Source: Pedobacter ginsenosidimutans (GTDB lineage: Bacteria; Bacteroidota; Bacteroidia; Sphingobacteriales; Sphingobacteriaceae). Taken from it: a stretch of 64,000 nucleotides of DNA. Position 1 is the stretch's first letter. Each line of letters starts with the position of its first letter. Below are positions 54,243 through 62,585 of this stretch, one piece after another. Location: positions 62,001 to 126,000 of the forward strand of contig NZ_LMZQ01000002.1 of NCBI RefSeq assembly GCF_001442625.1. Reading direction: 5' to 3'. Under the pieces are notes generated by a model. It was not told where the DNA came from. It saw nothing but the letters and a program-made list of their open reading frames with translations, and made no database searches. A program made the translations under genes and the position numbers.

Positions 54243-54278
54243 ACAGTTAACCAATTAAACAATTTGTACAGTTAACCA
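54243..54278 (+). repeat. Repeated ACAGTTAACCAATT before the glucosaminidase genes
   Basis: ACAGTTAACCAATT occurs at 54243-54256 and at 54984-54997, before each of the two glucosaminidase-LysM genes. A shorter copy ACAGTTAACCA ends at the first start codon, and related GGTTAATCG units lie at 54210-54240. The second site is just past the stop of the first gene. Confidence 0.5.
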
Positions 54279-54955
54279 TGACTAAAAAAATATTTACTTT
54301 TTGTCTGCTCCTTTTAACAGGGATTGTTGCAAGAGCGCAAGATACGGAAGAATATATTGCAGAGCACGTAGAATATGCACAGGGTTTAATGCACGATCAT
54401 AAAATTCCAGCCAGCGTTATTTTAGCTGTTGCCATACACGAATCTGCTGCAGGAAATAGTAAAATCGCACAACACCTTAATAATCATTTTGGAGTTAAAG
54501 GCCCGAATAACAATGCAGAAATCCGTTCATCCTATCGCGATTATTTAAATGCGGATGAATCTTACAGCCATTTTGTAGAAATTATGGAAACCCGCAAGCC
54601 TTTTAATAATCTTTTCGAAAAATACGATCAATACGATTATAAAGGCTGGGCTTATGGAATCCGCCGTTGCGGTTATGCCAGCAGCAGAAGCTGGGCCAGC
54701 CAGGTAATTGGATTAATTAAAAAATATGAACTCTACCAATACGATGAAAGGCCAGACGGATATGAAGAACCTGTTTATGCAGCGCCAGTTCACCGCCGCA
54801 GCAAAAACAGAAGAACAACTAAAACTTATACCGTAAAATCTGGAGACAACCTAAGTATAATTGCCAAAAAGAAAGGCACCACCGTTAAAGCCCTCATGCA
54901 GAAAAACGGCATAAAAAAAGCGAACTTAAAACCTGGACAGAAGTTGAAGTTTTGA
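54278..54955 (+). CDS. Glucosaminidase-domain protein with LysM, exported
   Basis: The 225-residue protein has a signal peptide (cleavage near VARAQ, residue 21). The glucosaminidase (lysozyme-like) domain has IPASVILAVAIHESAAGNSK, with the likely catalytic Glu in HESAAG, then NNHFGVKG and YKGWAYGIRRCGYASSRSW. A LysM domain at the C-terminus (TYTVKSGDNLSIIAKKKG) binds peptidoglycan. It should cut murein glycan in the periplasm during growth or separation. It is followed 77 bp later by a paralogue of the same design. Confidence 0.9.
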   Translation: MTKKIFTFCLLLLTGIVARAQDTEEYIAEHVEYAQGLMHDHKIPASVILAVAIHESAAGNSKIAQHLNNHFGVKGPNNNAEIRSSYRDYLNADESYSHFVEIMETRKPFNNLFEKYDQYDYKGWAYGIRRCGYASSRSWASQVIGLIKKYELYQYDERPDGYEEPVYAAPVHRRSKNRRTTKTYTVKSGDNLSIIAKKKGTTVKALMQKNGIKKANLKPGQKLKF

Positions 54956-55032
54956 GTCATGAGTCCAAAGTCGATAAAGCCATACAGTTAACCAATTCCT
55001 ACAATTAACCGTTTAAACTAATCATAACATCA

Positions 55033-55875
55033 ATGCGTTCATATAACCATTACATCCTTATAGCAGCAACCCTAATTTTTTTCAGCTCTTGTGGTACGCG
55101 CAAATTTTCTAAAAATAACAAACAGATAGAAAAAGCAGCCAACAAAGCCAACAACAATTCGTACAAAAGTTACAATACCTTAAGTTACATTGATGAGTTT
55201 AAAGGAGTGGCGGTTGAAGAAATGAATGCAAACGGAATTCCTGCAAGTATTACATTGGCGCAGGGAATTTTAGAATCGGGTAGTGGAAATAGCGATCTGG
55301 CCAAATATGCAAACAATCATTTTGGTATTAAATGTACATCAGACTGGAAGGGGAAAAACTACTTCCGGGACGATGATCAAAAAAACGACTGTTTTAGGGT
55401 GTATAAGGATGCCCGCGAATCTTTCAGGGATCACTCTGAGTTTTTAAAGCGCAAACGTTATAGCTTTCTCTTCCAGTTGGACAAAAACGATTACAAAAGT
55501 TGGGCGCAGGGATTAAAAACAGCCGGATATGCCACCAATCCAAAATATCCGGATTTATTGATCAATACCATCGAAAAATACCAGCTTTACCAATATGATC
55601 AACCGGAAAGCGAAAAGCAAAAGATTGCCAGGGAGGATCGTGTCTTTTCAGAAATCAACCAGAATATCCCGCAGGAAAAGGCTAAATTTACACCAGTGGA
55701 AACCCCACCTGCTGGAGCTAAACCCATTCTTGCCGATGGTACTTATACCGTTGTTAAAGGAGATACACTCTACAATATTGCAAAACGCTTTAATTTAACG
55801 GTTGATCAGTTAAAAATGTTGAACGAAATGAGTACCGACGCCATTAAGCTGGGTCAAATACTTAAGGTTAAATAA
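55033..55875 (+). CDS. Glucosaminidase-domain lipoprotein with LysM
   Basis: The 280-residue paralogue of the previous gene has a lipobox (FFSSCGTRK, Cys20) instead of a plain signal. The glucosaminidase domain (IPASITLAQGILESGSGNSD, with the ILESG glutamate) keeps NNHFGIKC and YKSWAQGLKTAGYATNPKY. The C-terminal LysM is TYTVVKGDTLYNIAKRFN. The N-terminal linker is rich in Asn and Lys. It is presumably anchored to the outer membrane and acts on murein. It lies 77 bp after its paralogue; both have an ACAGTTAACCAATT box upstream. Confidence 0.9.
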   Translation: MRSYNHYILIAATLIFFSSCGTRKFSKNNKQIEKAANKANNNSYKSYNTLSYIDEFKGVAVEEMNANGIPASITLAQGILESGSGNSDLAKYANNHFGIKCTSDWKGKNYFRDDDQKNDCFRVYKDARESFRDHSEFLKRKRYSFLFQLDKNDYKSWAQGLKTAGYATNPKYPDLLINTIEKYQLYQYDQPESEKQKIAREDRVFSEINQNIPQEKAKFTPVETPPAGAKPILADGTYTVVKGDTLYNIAKRFNLTVDQLKMLNEMSTDAIKLGQILKVK

Positions 55876-55923
55876 TGTTAAGTACAAACATAGCCTGCCA
55901 GATATTTGTAGTTTTGTAGCTTA

Positions 55924-56676
55924 ATGAAATTTTTTCTTCCCTTTATACTTGCTTTCGGCTTCTCTACGTTGCTTCATGCGCAGAATAAACCTGTGCAGGG
56001 AATTGTTATTGATAAAGAAACCAAGCAGCGTTTGGCCAAGGTTTATATCTATAACATCCGCACAGGTGATGGTTTATACAACAATACGAAAGGCGAGTTT
56101 AGCACTTTTGCGCTGCCGGGTGATACCTTAGTTGCAGCTTTATCGGGCTACGGGGTAGATACAATTGTTTTTAAGGGACAAACTGCCGCATACTTTCAAC
56201 TCAGATCATTGGGTATAAGACTGCGCGATGTACTTATTCAACAAAAAAGATTAAGTCCGCAGCAGCAATACGAAAAAAATGTTCAGGAATATCGTTACCA
56301 AACCATGAAAGGAAGTAGTAAAGATTTATTGAATTTAGGTAACGGCGGTGTTGGTTTAGGCATCGATGCGATCTATAATCTGTTAAGCAGGCAAGGAAGA
56401 AATGCCCGTCACCTTCAAAAAATCCTGGAAAAAGACTATCGGGAAGACCTGATCGATTATCGTTTCAGCGCTAGCCTTGTTAGCCAGGTATTAGGTATAA
56501 AAGATGCTGAACTCACTGATTTTATGCAGCAATACCGCCCAACTTACCAGTTTGTGCTCGATGCTACTGATTATTCTTTTAACCAGTTTATCAGAAATGC
56601 CTATAAAAGCTACAGGTTAAACCCAAAAGCACTGCAATTGCCTCCATTACCTAAAATAACCATCGATAAGCTGTGA
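55924..56676 (+). CDS. Carboxypeptidase-regulatory-like exported protein
   Basis: This 250-residue protein has a signal peptide (FSTLLHAQ, about residue 20). Residues 21-100 form a CarboxypepD_reg-like domain (VQGIVIDKETKQRLAKVYIY, TRTG-like turn, ALSGYGVDTIVFKGQ). The remaining part, with RLSPQQQYEKNVQEYRYQTM and long helices, is shared with proteins of the same operon type in Bacteroidetes. It lacks plug or barrel, so it is periplasmic. It overlaps the next gene by 4 bases (GTGA). Confidence 0.8.
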   Translation: MKFFLPFILAFGFSTLLHAQNKPVQGIVIDKETKQRLAKVYIYNIRTGDGLYNNTKGEFSTFALPGDTLVAALSGYGVDTIVFKGQTAAYFQLRSLGIRLRDVLIQQKRLSPQQQYEKNVQEYRYQTMKGSSKDLLNLGNGGVGLGIDAIYNLLSRQGRNARHLQKILEKDYREDLIDYRFSASLVSQVLGIKDAELTDFMQQYRPTYQFVLDATDYSFNQFIRNAYKSYRLNPKALQLPPLPKITIDKL

Positions 56677-56996
56677 GGGCGCCAATCATCATCGTTAAAA
56701 AACTCCCGGCAGCGGGCATGGCAATCTTTCCATTTATCCTGTTAAAATCGCCGCGCTTTAAAAACGACCCAATCATTATTAACCACGAAAAAATCCATTT
56801 ACGTCAGCAATTGGAATTGCTTATTTTCCCTTTTTATATTTTATATCTGGCTAACTACCTGATTAATCTTATTAAATGCCGGAACCATGATTTAGCCTAT
56901 CGTAACATCGTTTTTGAAAAGGAAGCCTATGAACACGAAAATGATTTAAAATACCTAAAAAAGGGTAATTGGTACGGTTGGTTTAAAAAGATCTGA
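56673..56996 (+). CDS. Small membrane-linked HExxH protein, putative metallopeptidase-like
   Basis: This 107-residue protein begins at GTG 56673, overlapping the stop of the previous gene (GTGA). It has a HEKIHLRQQ segment (HExxH, about residue 37-41), a hydrophobic helix (LELLIFPFYILYLANYLINL) and later EKEAYEHENDL, whose Glu could be a third ligand. This layout resembles truncated M56/M48-like peptidases and is found in Bacteroidetes with the regulatory-domain gene. Peptidase activity is not proven by sequence; the protein is short. Confidence 0.65.
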   Translation: MRAPIIIVKKLPAAGMAIFPFILLKSPRFKNDPIIINHEKIHLRQQLELLIFPFYILYLANYLINLIKCRNHDLAYRNIVFEKEAYEHENDLKYLKKGNWYGWFKKI

Positions 56997-57090
56997 AACA
57001 ATAGTTTTCGCCTCCAATTCAATTGTCAATCTGACAATCATTTTGTTAAATGCTTTTTATCTCTAAAATTTTTCTTTTTCTTTGTAGGTA

Positions 57091-58095
57091 ATGAAGAACT
57101 GTTTAGCTGCCATAATCCTGATTCTAAGTTTCTGCTCTACAAAATTATATGCACAGGAAATTGATACTATTCCGATCAATACAAAAGACCTGAACATAAA
57201 GTTAAAGCGTAGTCCTTTGCCGAGCAGACAAGGACCATTAAACTTTGAACCTGTAAAAATTAAGCCCCTGGTTGTAAATGCTAAGATTAATTACTGGAAA
57301 ACAAAAACCAACATCGGCATCAATGTTAACCAGGCCCAGTTTAGCAACAATTGGAAAGGCGGGGGTACCAACTCTGTGGCGGTTGGCGGTTTGTTAAACT
57401 GGAAAGCAGAGTATAATAAAAACAGCTATAGTTATATCAGTGAACTTGTTTTGCAATATGGTAAAATCAAAAATAAAGATCAGTTGCAAAAGAAAACCAA
57501 CGACCGTATTTTTTGGGATAACAAAGCCTCTTTCCAGCTCTCCAAAAGCTGGTTCTTTTTTGGATCGATAAGCTTTGAATCTCAGTTTGATAAAGGCTTC
57601 AGATATTATAGAGATGGCAATGGAGACGAACAACAGGTTTTGATTTCTAAATTTATGGCGCCAGGTTATTTAACCGAATCTATCGGTTTTGAGTATAAAC
57701 CGGTTAAATATTTCTCAACCCGGATTGGTACAGGTACAGCCAGACAGACTTTTGTACTCGACACAGCGGTTTATGACAATAAAAACGAGGTTTATGCAGT
57801 TGAAAAAGGAAAAAATTTTAAAAACGAGCTGGCTTTTCAAATTGTAAGTGCTTTCGATAAGGATATTTTTACCAATACAAATCTAAAAGCACGATATGCC
57901 ATGTTCATTCCATATAAAGATTTTAAGGCCAGTAAAATCGATCACAGGTTAGATATCGCTTTAACTGCAAAAATCAACCGTTTTATGAACACCAGCTTAA
58001 CAGGTGTACTCTTATTTGATGATGATACAGGTACAAACAAAATACAGGCGAACCAAACTTTAGCCCTGGGTTTTGGCTTTACCTTTCCCAGATAG
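57091..58095 (+). CDS. DUF3078 outer-membrane beta-barrel-like protein
   Basis: This 334-residue protein has a signal peptide (KLYAQE, about residue 21). It follows the DUF3078 pattern: INYWKTKTNIGINVNQAQFS, NNWKGGGTNSVAVGGLLNWK, then regular alternating strands (SWFFFGSISFESQFDKGFRY, YLTESIGFEYKPVKYFSTRI) and a C-terminal aromatic strand ALGFGFTFP. The function is unknown; the pattern of strands suggests a porin-like outer-membrane protein. It is monocistronic and convergent with the SIP gene. Confidence 0.85.
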   Translation: MKNCLAAIILILSFCSTKLYAQEIDTIPINTKDLNIKLKRSPLPSRQGPLNFEPVKIKPLVVNAKINYWKTKTNIGINVNQAQFSNNWKGGGTNSVAVGGLLNWKAEYNKNSYSYISELVLQYGKIKNKDQLQKKTNDRIFWDNKASFQLSKSWFFFGSISFESQFDKGFRYYRDGNGDEQQVLISKFMAPGYLTESIGFEYKPVKYFSTRIGTGTARQTFVLDTAVYDNKNEVYAVEKGKNFKNELAFQIVSAFDKDIFTNTNLKARYAMFIPYKDFKASKIDHRLDIALTAKINRFMNTSLTGVLLFDDDTGTNKIQANQTLALGFGFTFPR

Positions 58096-58097
58096 GC

Positions 58098-58829
58098 TTA
58101 GGCACCACCAACTTTACCAATTTCCCAATATGGCATCGTAACAATCTGCCTAAAGCTTACTCCCCTTTGCTTTAGGTACCTTTTAAACAGCTGTATCGAT
58201 TTTGCTCTTCCTGTTAGGTAGAAAGTAGCATTTTGCCACATTTCCCAGCACATTGGGTGCATATTTTCCATCCAGTTGATCGCATTTTTAGCAGGAGTAT
58301 CCACATCAGAAGGAACCACATCGATCAACAGATTTAGCTGCTCAGCAGCACAAAGGTTTTCTTCCTGCAGCTCTAAAATGCCAAAATATTCCACATCCTC
58401 ATCTACCACTTTTTTCCCAAGCGACTCGTACAAACCCAGACTGGTTTCATCGCCAAAAAAGAAATGCTGATTAGATTCTTCCTTATATTTAATCCTAGCA
58501 CGGTCTAAAATAAGCTTTAAAGTGTCTCCTTTCTGAATATTCACGGCAAGGCTGTGCCCAGGCCCTTGTCTGTTTAAATAAAAGATAACCTCGCAGGTTT
58601 CGTTCATTTGATCAAAGGCAGATAGGGTGTAATGTCGGTACTCGTTTGCATTAACCCTAAACAGCACTTCCATTCCAGGAATAAATTTGGCATCGAAAAA
58701 ATCGCCTTTAAAGGTAACGCACTTTAAGTTGCTGCTTAACATTTTAGTTTCTACAACTTCTACCTGATATATTTTATTGCTGATCACTTTTTCCATTGTG
58801 TTGGCCAGCCATGATGGTATTTTTGGCAT
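58098..58829 (-). CDS. Siderophore-interacting protein (FAD-dependent reductase)
   Basis: The 243-residue protein belongs to the SIP/ViuB family. It has the FAD-binding YRHYTLSAFD segment (RxYT pattern), a PGMEVLFRVNANEYR lead-in, FFFGDETSLGL in the NAD(P)H-binding half, and the C-terminal motif YLKQRGVSFRQIVTMPYWEIG. Its usual role is cytoplasmic reduction of ferric siderophore. It is divergent from an AraC-type regulator gene (95 bp), which is the typical arrangement for iron control. Some family members are flavin reductases of other ligands. Confidence 0.85.
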   Translation of the reverse strand: MPKIPSWLANTMEKVISNKIYQVEVVETKMLSSNLKCVTFKGDFFDAKFIPGMEVLFRVNANEYRHYTLSAFDQMNETCEVIFYLNRQGPGHSLAVNIQKGDTLKLILDRARIKYKEESNQHFFFGDETSLGLYESLGKKVVDEDVEYFGILELQEENLCAAEQLNLLIDVVPSDVDTPAKNAINWMENMHPMCWEMWQNATFYLTGRAKSIQLFKRYLKQRGVSFRQIVTMPYWEIGKVGGA

Positions 58830-58886
58830 CGTATTCTTTGTTTAGTAACTTTGAACAAAAGTAATTGTCTAACAAACGCATCTTTT

Positions 58887-58922
58887 TATACCAAAAGGAT
58901 TAAAGTTTATATCAAAAGGATT
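58887..58922. promoter_or_regulatory. Direct repeat TATAYCAAAAGGATT with 21-bp period, candidate AraC operator
   Basis: TATACCAAAAGGATT at 58887-58901 and TATATCAAAAGGATT at 58908-58922 form a 15-bp direct repeat (14 of 15 identical) with a 21-bp period. It lies in the divergent SIP/AraC gap, ends 3 bp before the AraC start codon, and suits tandem binding of two HTH motifs on one helix face. Confidence 0.7.
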
Positions 58923-58924
58923 TT

Positions 58925-59914
58925 ATGGCTTTAAACATTTATGATGGTGACGATAAATACTATATTGTTGGTAACAAGTTCGACAATAACGAATTTAATC
59001 AGGCACTGGTAACCGAAAGAAGGGACAAATACAGCTTTCCTTTTGGCGATGCAGAGATTGTGGAGATCGCTTTTTCGGGTATTTACATTGTTTACGGCGA
59101 TATGCTCGTGAAAAAGAGCCGCCTGCGCATTAAATCTTTTGATGAGCCCGATATGGTTGAGCTTCATTTTTCAATTACAGGCGGCGGGATTATGGAAAAT
59201 TACCTCACCAACAAGCGCCTGGATATCAAAGCCAATCAGCACAATATTATTTATAGTCCTGATTTTGATGGGATGGCAGAATTTACGGTAGGTGGTCCGC
59301 ATAAATTTTTCGAGGTAAATTTCGAAAGATCACGTTTCGTTGATTTAACTGGCGAAAGCAGCACTTTGCTAAAAAACTTTGCCGAAAAAATCATGAACAA
59401 CCGTTCGGTAGAGCTTTCATCAGAAAACCTGCCCATCAGCTTAGCCATGCACAGTTGTATAAATGATATTATGAACTGCCAGTTTACCGGTGGATTAAAG
59501 CTCTTGTTCCTGCAATCTAAATGCCTCGAACTGTTGGCATTGCAAGCCCAGGCTTTTGAACTTGCAGCAAAAAAAACCGACACCCTTACCATTAAATCGA
59601 CCTACGATAAAGACCGCATTTATTATGCACGAGAATATCTGTTAGCCAACGCCAATCATCCGCCATGTTTAACCGAACTGGCAAAGGTTGCGGGCATAAA
59701 CGAGTTTAAACTGAAACATGGCTTTAAAGAAGTTTTCAAAAACACCGTTTTTGGCTATTTAAGCGATTATAAATTGATGCGTGCCAAAGAACTCCTGGCC
59801 GATAGCAGCAAAAATATCAAGAATATTTCCGACGAACTGGGCTATTCTTCGGTACAACATTTCAGCAGTGCCTTTAGTAAAAAATTTGGCGTAAGCCCTG
59901 GTAAAGCAAGGTAA
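58925..59914 (+). CDS. AraC-family transcriptional regulator (PchR-like)
   Basis: This 329-residue protein has an N-terminal sensing region (FSITGGGIMENYLTNKRLDI, PHKFFEVNFERSRFVDLTG) and a C-terminal AraC HTH domain (about 225-329) with YAREYLLANANHPPCLTEL, AGINEFKLKHGFKEVFKNTV, and ISDELGYSSVQHFSSAFSKK ending FGVSPGKAR. PchR-like activators respond to ferric siderophores. The divergent SIP gene supports iron regulation. It is probably autoregulated by the 21-bp repeat that ends at its start codon. Confidence 0.88.
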   Translation: MALNIYDGDDKYYIVGNKFDNNEFNQALVTERRDKYSFPFGDAEIVEIAFSGIYIVYGDMLVKKSRLRIKSFDEPDMVELHFSITGGGIMENYLTNKRLDIKANQHNIIYSPDFDGMAEFTVGGPHKFFEVNFERSRFVDLTGESSTLLKNFAEKIMNNRSVELSSENLPISLAMHSCINDIMNCQFTGGLKLLFLQSKCLELLALQAQAFELAAKKTDTLTIKSTYDKDRIYYAREYLLANANHPPCLTELAKVAGINEFKLKHGFKEVFKNTVFGYLSDYKLMRAKELLADSSKNIKNISDELGYSSVQHFSSAFSKKFGVSPGKAR

Positions 59915-59927
59915 GTCTAAGTCATAT

Positions 59928-59961
59928 TTCCTAGCCTTGGGTTTAAACCCAAGGCTAGGAA
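59928..59961. repeat. 34-bp perfect palindrome between convergent genes
   Basis: TTCCTAGCCTTGGGTTTAAA continues with its exact inverse complement to 59961, giving a 17-bp stem with no loop. It lies between the AraC stop (59914) and the DUF5916 stop (59971). There is no T tract, so it is a poor terminator. It is probably an intergenic repeat unit. Confidence 0.75.
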
Positions 59962-59970
59962 CACCCTAAC

Positions 59971-62394
59971 TTATCCCTTTTTGCTTTTTTTCTTCAGATC
60001 GAGATAATCTACATAATATAAAACCTTCACCGAAAGGCTGTTATTCTGAGGAGCATTTAAAATCCCGCTTAGGTTTTTGTTGTAACGTTGCGTGTAAAAG
60101 GTATCATAAGTTTCGGCGGCATCCTTGTACGAAACAGAAAGAGTGCTGCCGGGTGCAAATTGCCAGGTATAAATCAAATCAATATTAAACACATTATAGT
60201 TCCTATCCATCCCGGTTAATGTTGGTCCTTGATAATCAGTTAAATGGCCATCAGGCTGAAGCAGGTAAAATTCTTTATTTCTTCTGTCACTCCAATAATG
60301 TCTTAGTACAACTGTTAACCCCATTAAGTTGGTAAAGGTGTATTTAGCATCAAATGAGTTTTCTACCGTTCTGCGGTCGTATTTAGAGAAAATAGCTTGA
60401 TCACCTTGTGCAGTTACCCAGTTTACATAATCGTAGTTCGGGTTAAAATTAAGGTCTAAACCAAAAGCAATCTTATCATTTAACCGCAGGTTCTGGAAAA
60501 AGTAAAAGTTGTATTGTTTACCGCCAAAAAGTCGCTGTTCAAAATAGCGCACATTTCCACCAAAATTATAGGCCTTGGCGCGGTTGGGATTTATATACAA
60601 GGCAACACCAAAATTTCCTGGCGCCTGATACATTTGTCCATTTCGGGCTTCGTAAAAGTCGTTCCCTTTTCTATCTACACTTAAATCAACCTCTGCCGAC
60701 CATTGATTTTTAAATTGAACCCAATACCCTGCATTTGTACCTATTTTTTGATAAGCACTCGGTATTGCCCTGCGAGAATAATTTAAATTAAGCCAACTTT
60801 CAAATTGATTATACCATTTGCTTGGCTTGTATACGTTATAACCAATACCAATCCGCTGATCTAAAAAGTTGTTATTGGTAAAGAAACCCATATCTGATGG
60901 ATCAAATTTATCATCAGCATATACCTGATTGTAGCTCCAGGTAAAATTGCCGCTCTGTTTTCCAAACCGTAAGGTGTAGCTATAACCCGTGCTCGACTCT
61001 TCACCCCTTAAATAGCTCATTTTACCCCCGCCGTTTACGAAATATTTATTGCCTTTATTGTTTAAATTGAAAAGCAGGGCACTTACATTGGCATCATAAG
61101 CAGAACCTTGCCTAAGTACATTTGTGTTGATAAACGTAGCCGAACTGTTGTTTTTTAACGACTGATCGAAAACCAGGATGTTATAATTGGTGAGCGGTTG
61201 CGTTTCTACCATGCGAAAGTTACCCTGAGCATCCTCTACCTCGGTTTCCATGCTGTTGGTAATGGCATTAAATATCCCGATACCCAGGCCTTTTGCTGTC
61301 CGTCCTGAAATTTTTGTGGCGTTTAATACCTTGGCTTCAGTTTGATCTTTTACAATTTTATCACTGCTGCCTACCGCGCTGTAATTATAATAGGACGGAA
61401 TAGAACCGATGCGCTTCGAATAAAACAGATCACCTTTGTTAAACAATTCTGTTCCCTCGGTAAAAAACTGCCGGTTTTCATTAAATTTCACTTCAAAAGG
61501 AGTGAGGTTTAATATCCGGTTATCGGATTGCACTTGTCCAAAATCGGGTACCAAGGTCATATCCAGTGTAAAACTGTTGTTAATCCCGTATTTAACATCC
61601 ATCCCTCCATTAAACCGCGAGGTTGTGTTTTTTACCCCGGGCAAATTAACAGGATAATGATTTACATAAGCCGAAATATATGGCGAAAAAGATAATCTTA
61701 GCGGAGGTTTAACATTTTTTATTCCCATCCACAACCCTTCCTGATTGATAAAGCCATTTACTTTAGGGTCTACAAAATTCCAAAAGGTTTGAAGGTTTTT
61801 CCTTTGCATCCTGCGGCTAAAATTCAAACCCCAGTTCTGAACATCCTTACCAGAGAAACGCAAGGCCGAATAAGGGATCTTCATTTCACAGGTCCACCCT
61901 TTATCATCAATTTTAACGGCACTTTCCCATACTGCGTTCCAATTTGAATCTTCATCACCAACCTGCGAGTATTTGGCATCAAACTGAACACCTGCAGCCG
62001 TAACGAAAAAGCCATTTCCGTTCATCTTATCGTAAAAGGGATCGACAATAATCGAAATGAAATCGGCGTTGCCAATATTATCCCTCGACACCAACTCGTG
62101 CGAAACACTGTCTGGGTGATCGTACATCCGGGCATAAACATAAATCGCAACGTCATCGTAAAGCACCTTCATTTCAGTGCGCCGATCATGAGTTTCGATC
62201 TTTCCCGGATTTGGCCTGATCTGAATAAAATCAGTAGCAATTGGAACATTATTCCAACACTCATCATCTAAAATACCGTCTATTTTGGGGCTTTGCAGCG
62301 TTCTTTTTGCTTCCAGTTGGCGCTGTTTCGAAATATCCTGGGCTTGGGAAAAAGCACAAATAAATATAAAAAAAAGGAGGATGCAGCGTTTCAT
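59971..62394 (-). CDS. DUF5916 protein with N-terminal CBM9-like domain
   Basis: This 807-residue exported protein has a signal peptide (CAFSQAQ, about residue 18). The N-terminal part (PKIDGILDDECWNNVPIATD, YDDVAIYVYARMYDHPDS, WTCEMKIPYSALRF) is a carbohydrate-binding family 9-like fold. The rest matches DUF5916, with NWGLNFSRRMQRKNLQTFWN, YGINNSFTLDMTLVPDFGQV and many aromatic beta strands, predicted to form an outer-membrane barrel. Function unknown; proteins of this type are linked to surface polymer binding. It stands alone. Confidence 0.85.
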   Translation of the reverse strand: MKRCILLFFIFICAFSQAQDISKQRQLEAKRTLQSPKIDGILDDECWNNVPIATDFIQIRPNPGKIETHDRRTEMKVLYDDVAIYVYARMYDHPDSVSHELVSRDNIGNADFISIIVDPFYDKMNGNGFFVTAAGVQFDAKYSQVGDEDSNWNAVWESAVKIDDKGWTCEMKIPYSALRFSGKDVQNWGLNFSRRMQRKNLQTFWNFVDPKVNGFINQEGLWMGIKNVKPPLRLSFSPYISAYVNHYPVNLPGVKNTTSRFNGGMDVKYGINNSFTLDMTLVPDFGQVQSDNRILNLTPFEVKFNENRQFFTEGTELFNKGDLFYSKRIGSIPSYYNYSAVGSSDKIVKDQTEAKVLNATKISGRTAKGLGIGIFNAITNSMETEVEDAQGNFRMVETQPLTNYNILVFDQSLKNNSSATFINTNVLRQGSAYDANVSALLFNLNNKGNKYFVNGGGKMSYLRGEESSTGYSYTLRFGKQSGNFTWSYNQVYADDKFDPSDMGFFTNNNFLDQRIGIGYNVYKPSKWYNQFESWLNLNYSRRAIPSAYQKIGTNAGYWVQFKNQWSAEVDLSVDRKGNDFYEARNGQMYQAPGNFGVALYINPNRAKAYNFGGNVRYFEQRLFGGKQYNFYFFQNLRLNDKIAFGLDLNFNPNYDYVNWVTAQGDQAIFSKYDRRTVENSFDAKYTFTNLMGLTVVLRHYWSDRRNKEFYLLQPDGHLTDYQGPTLTGMDRNYNVFNIDLIYTWQFAPGSTLSVSYKDAAETYDTFYTQRYNKNLSGILNAPQNNSLSVKVLYYVDYLDLKKKSKKG

Positions 62395-62585
62395 TCGTTT
62401 AGGTTAGTTAGGTATAAGACCCTGCCTTGAACAAAATGTTGCACCAAAAGAGAATTTAATATTCATCTTCCTAAAGTTTTGACTTTGAGTTGCTAAGATT
62501 TACAAGCAAAATTTGATACATTTGCCTTTTATTAAAAACAAGTAGCTTTCTGCCTTTCGGCATGAAGCTTTTAGCTTAAAAAAAG

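Noticed and set aside
62544..62569. Hairpin upstream of ffh as a riboswitch or 4.5S RNA
   Set aside because: The stem is short with an interior mismatch and lacks the conserved SRP RNA loop and any known ligand fold.
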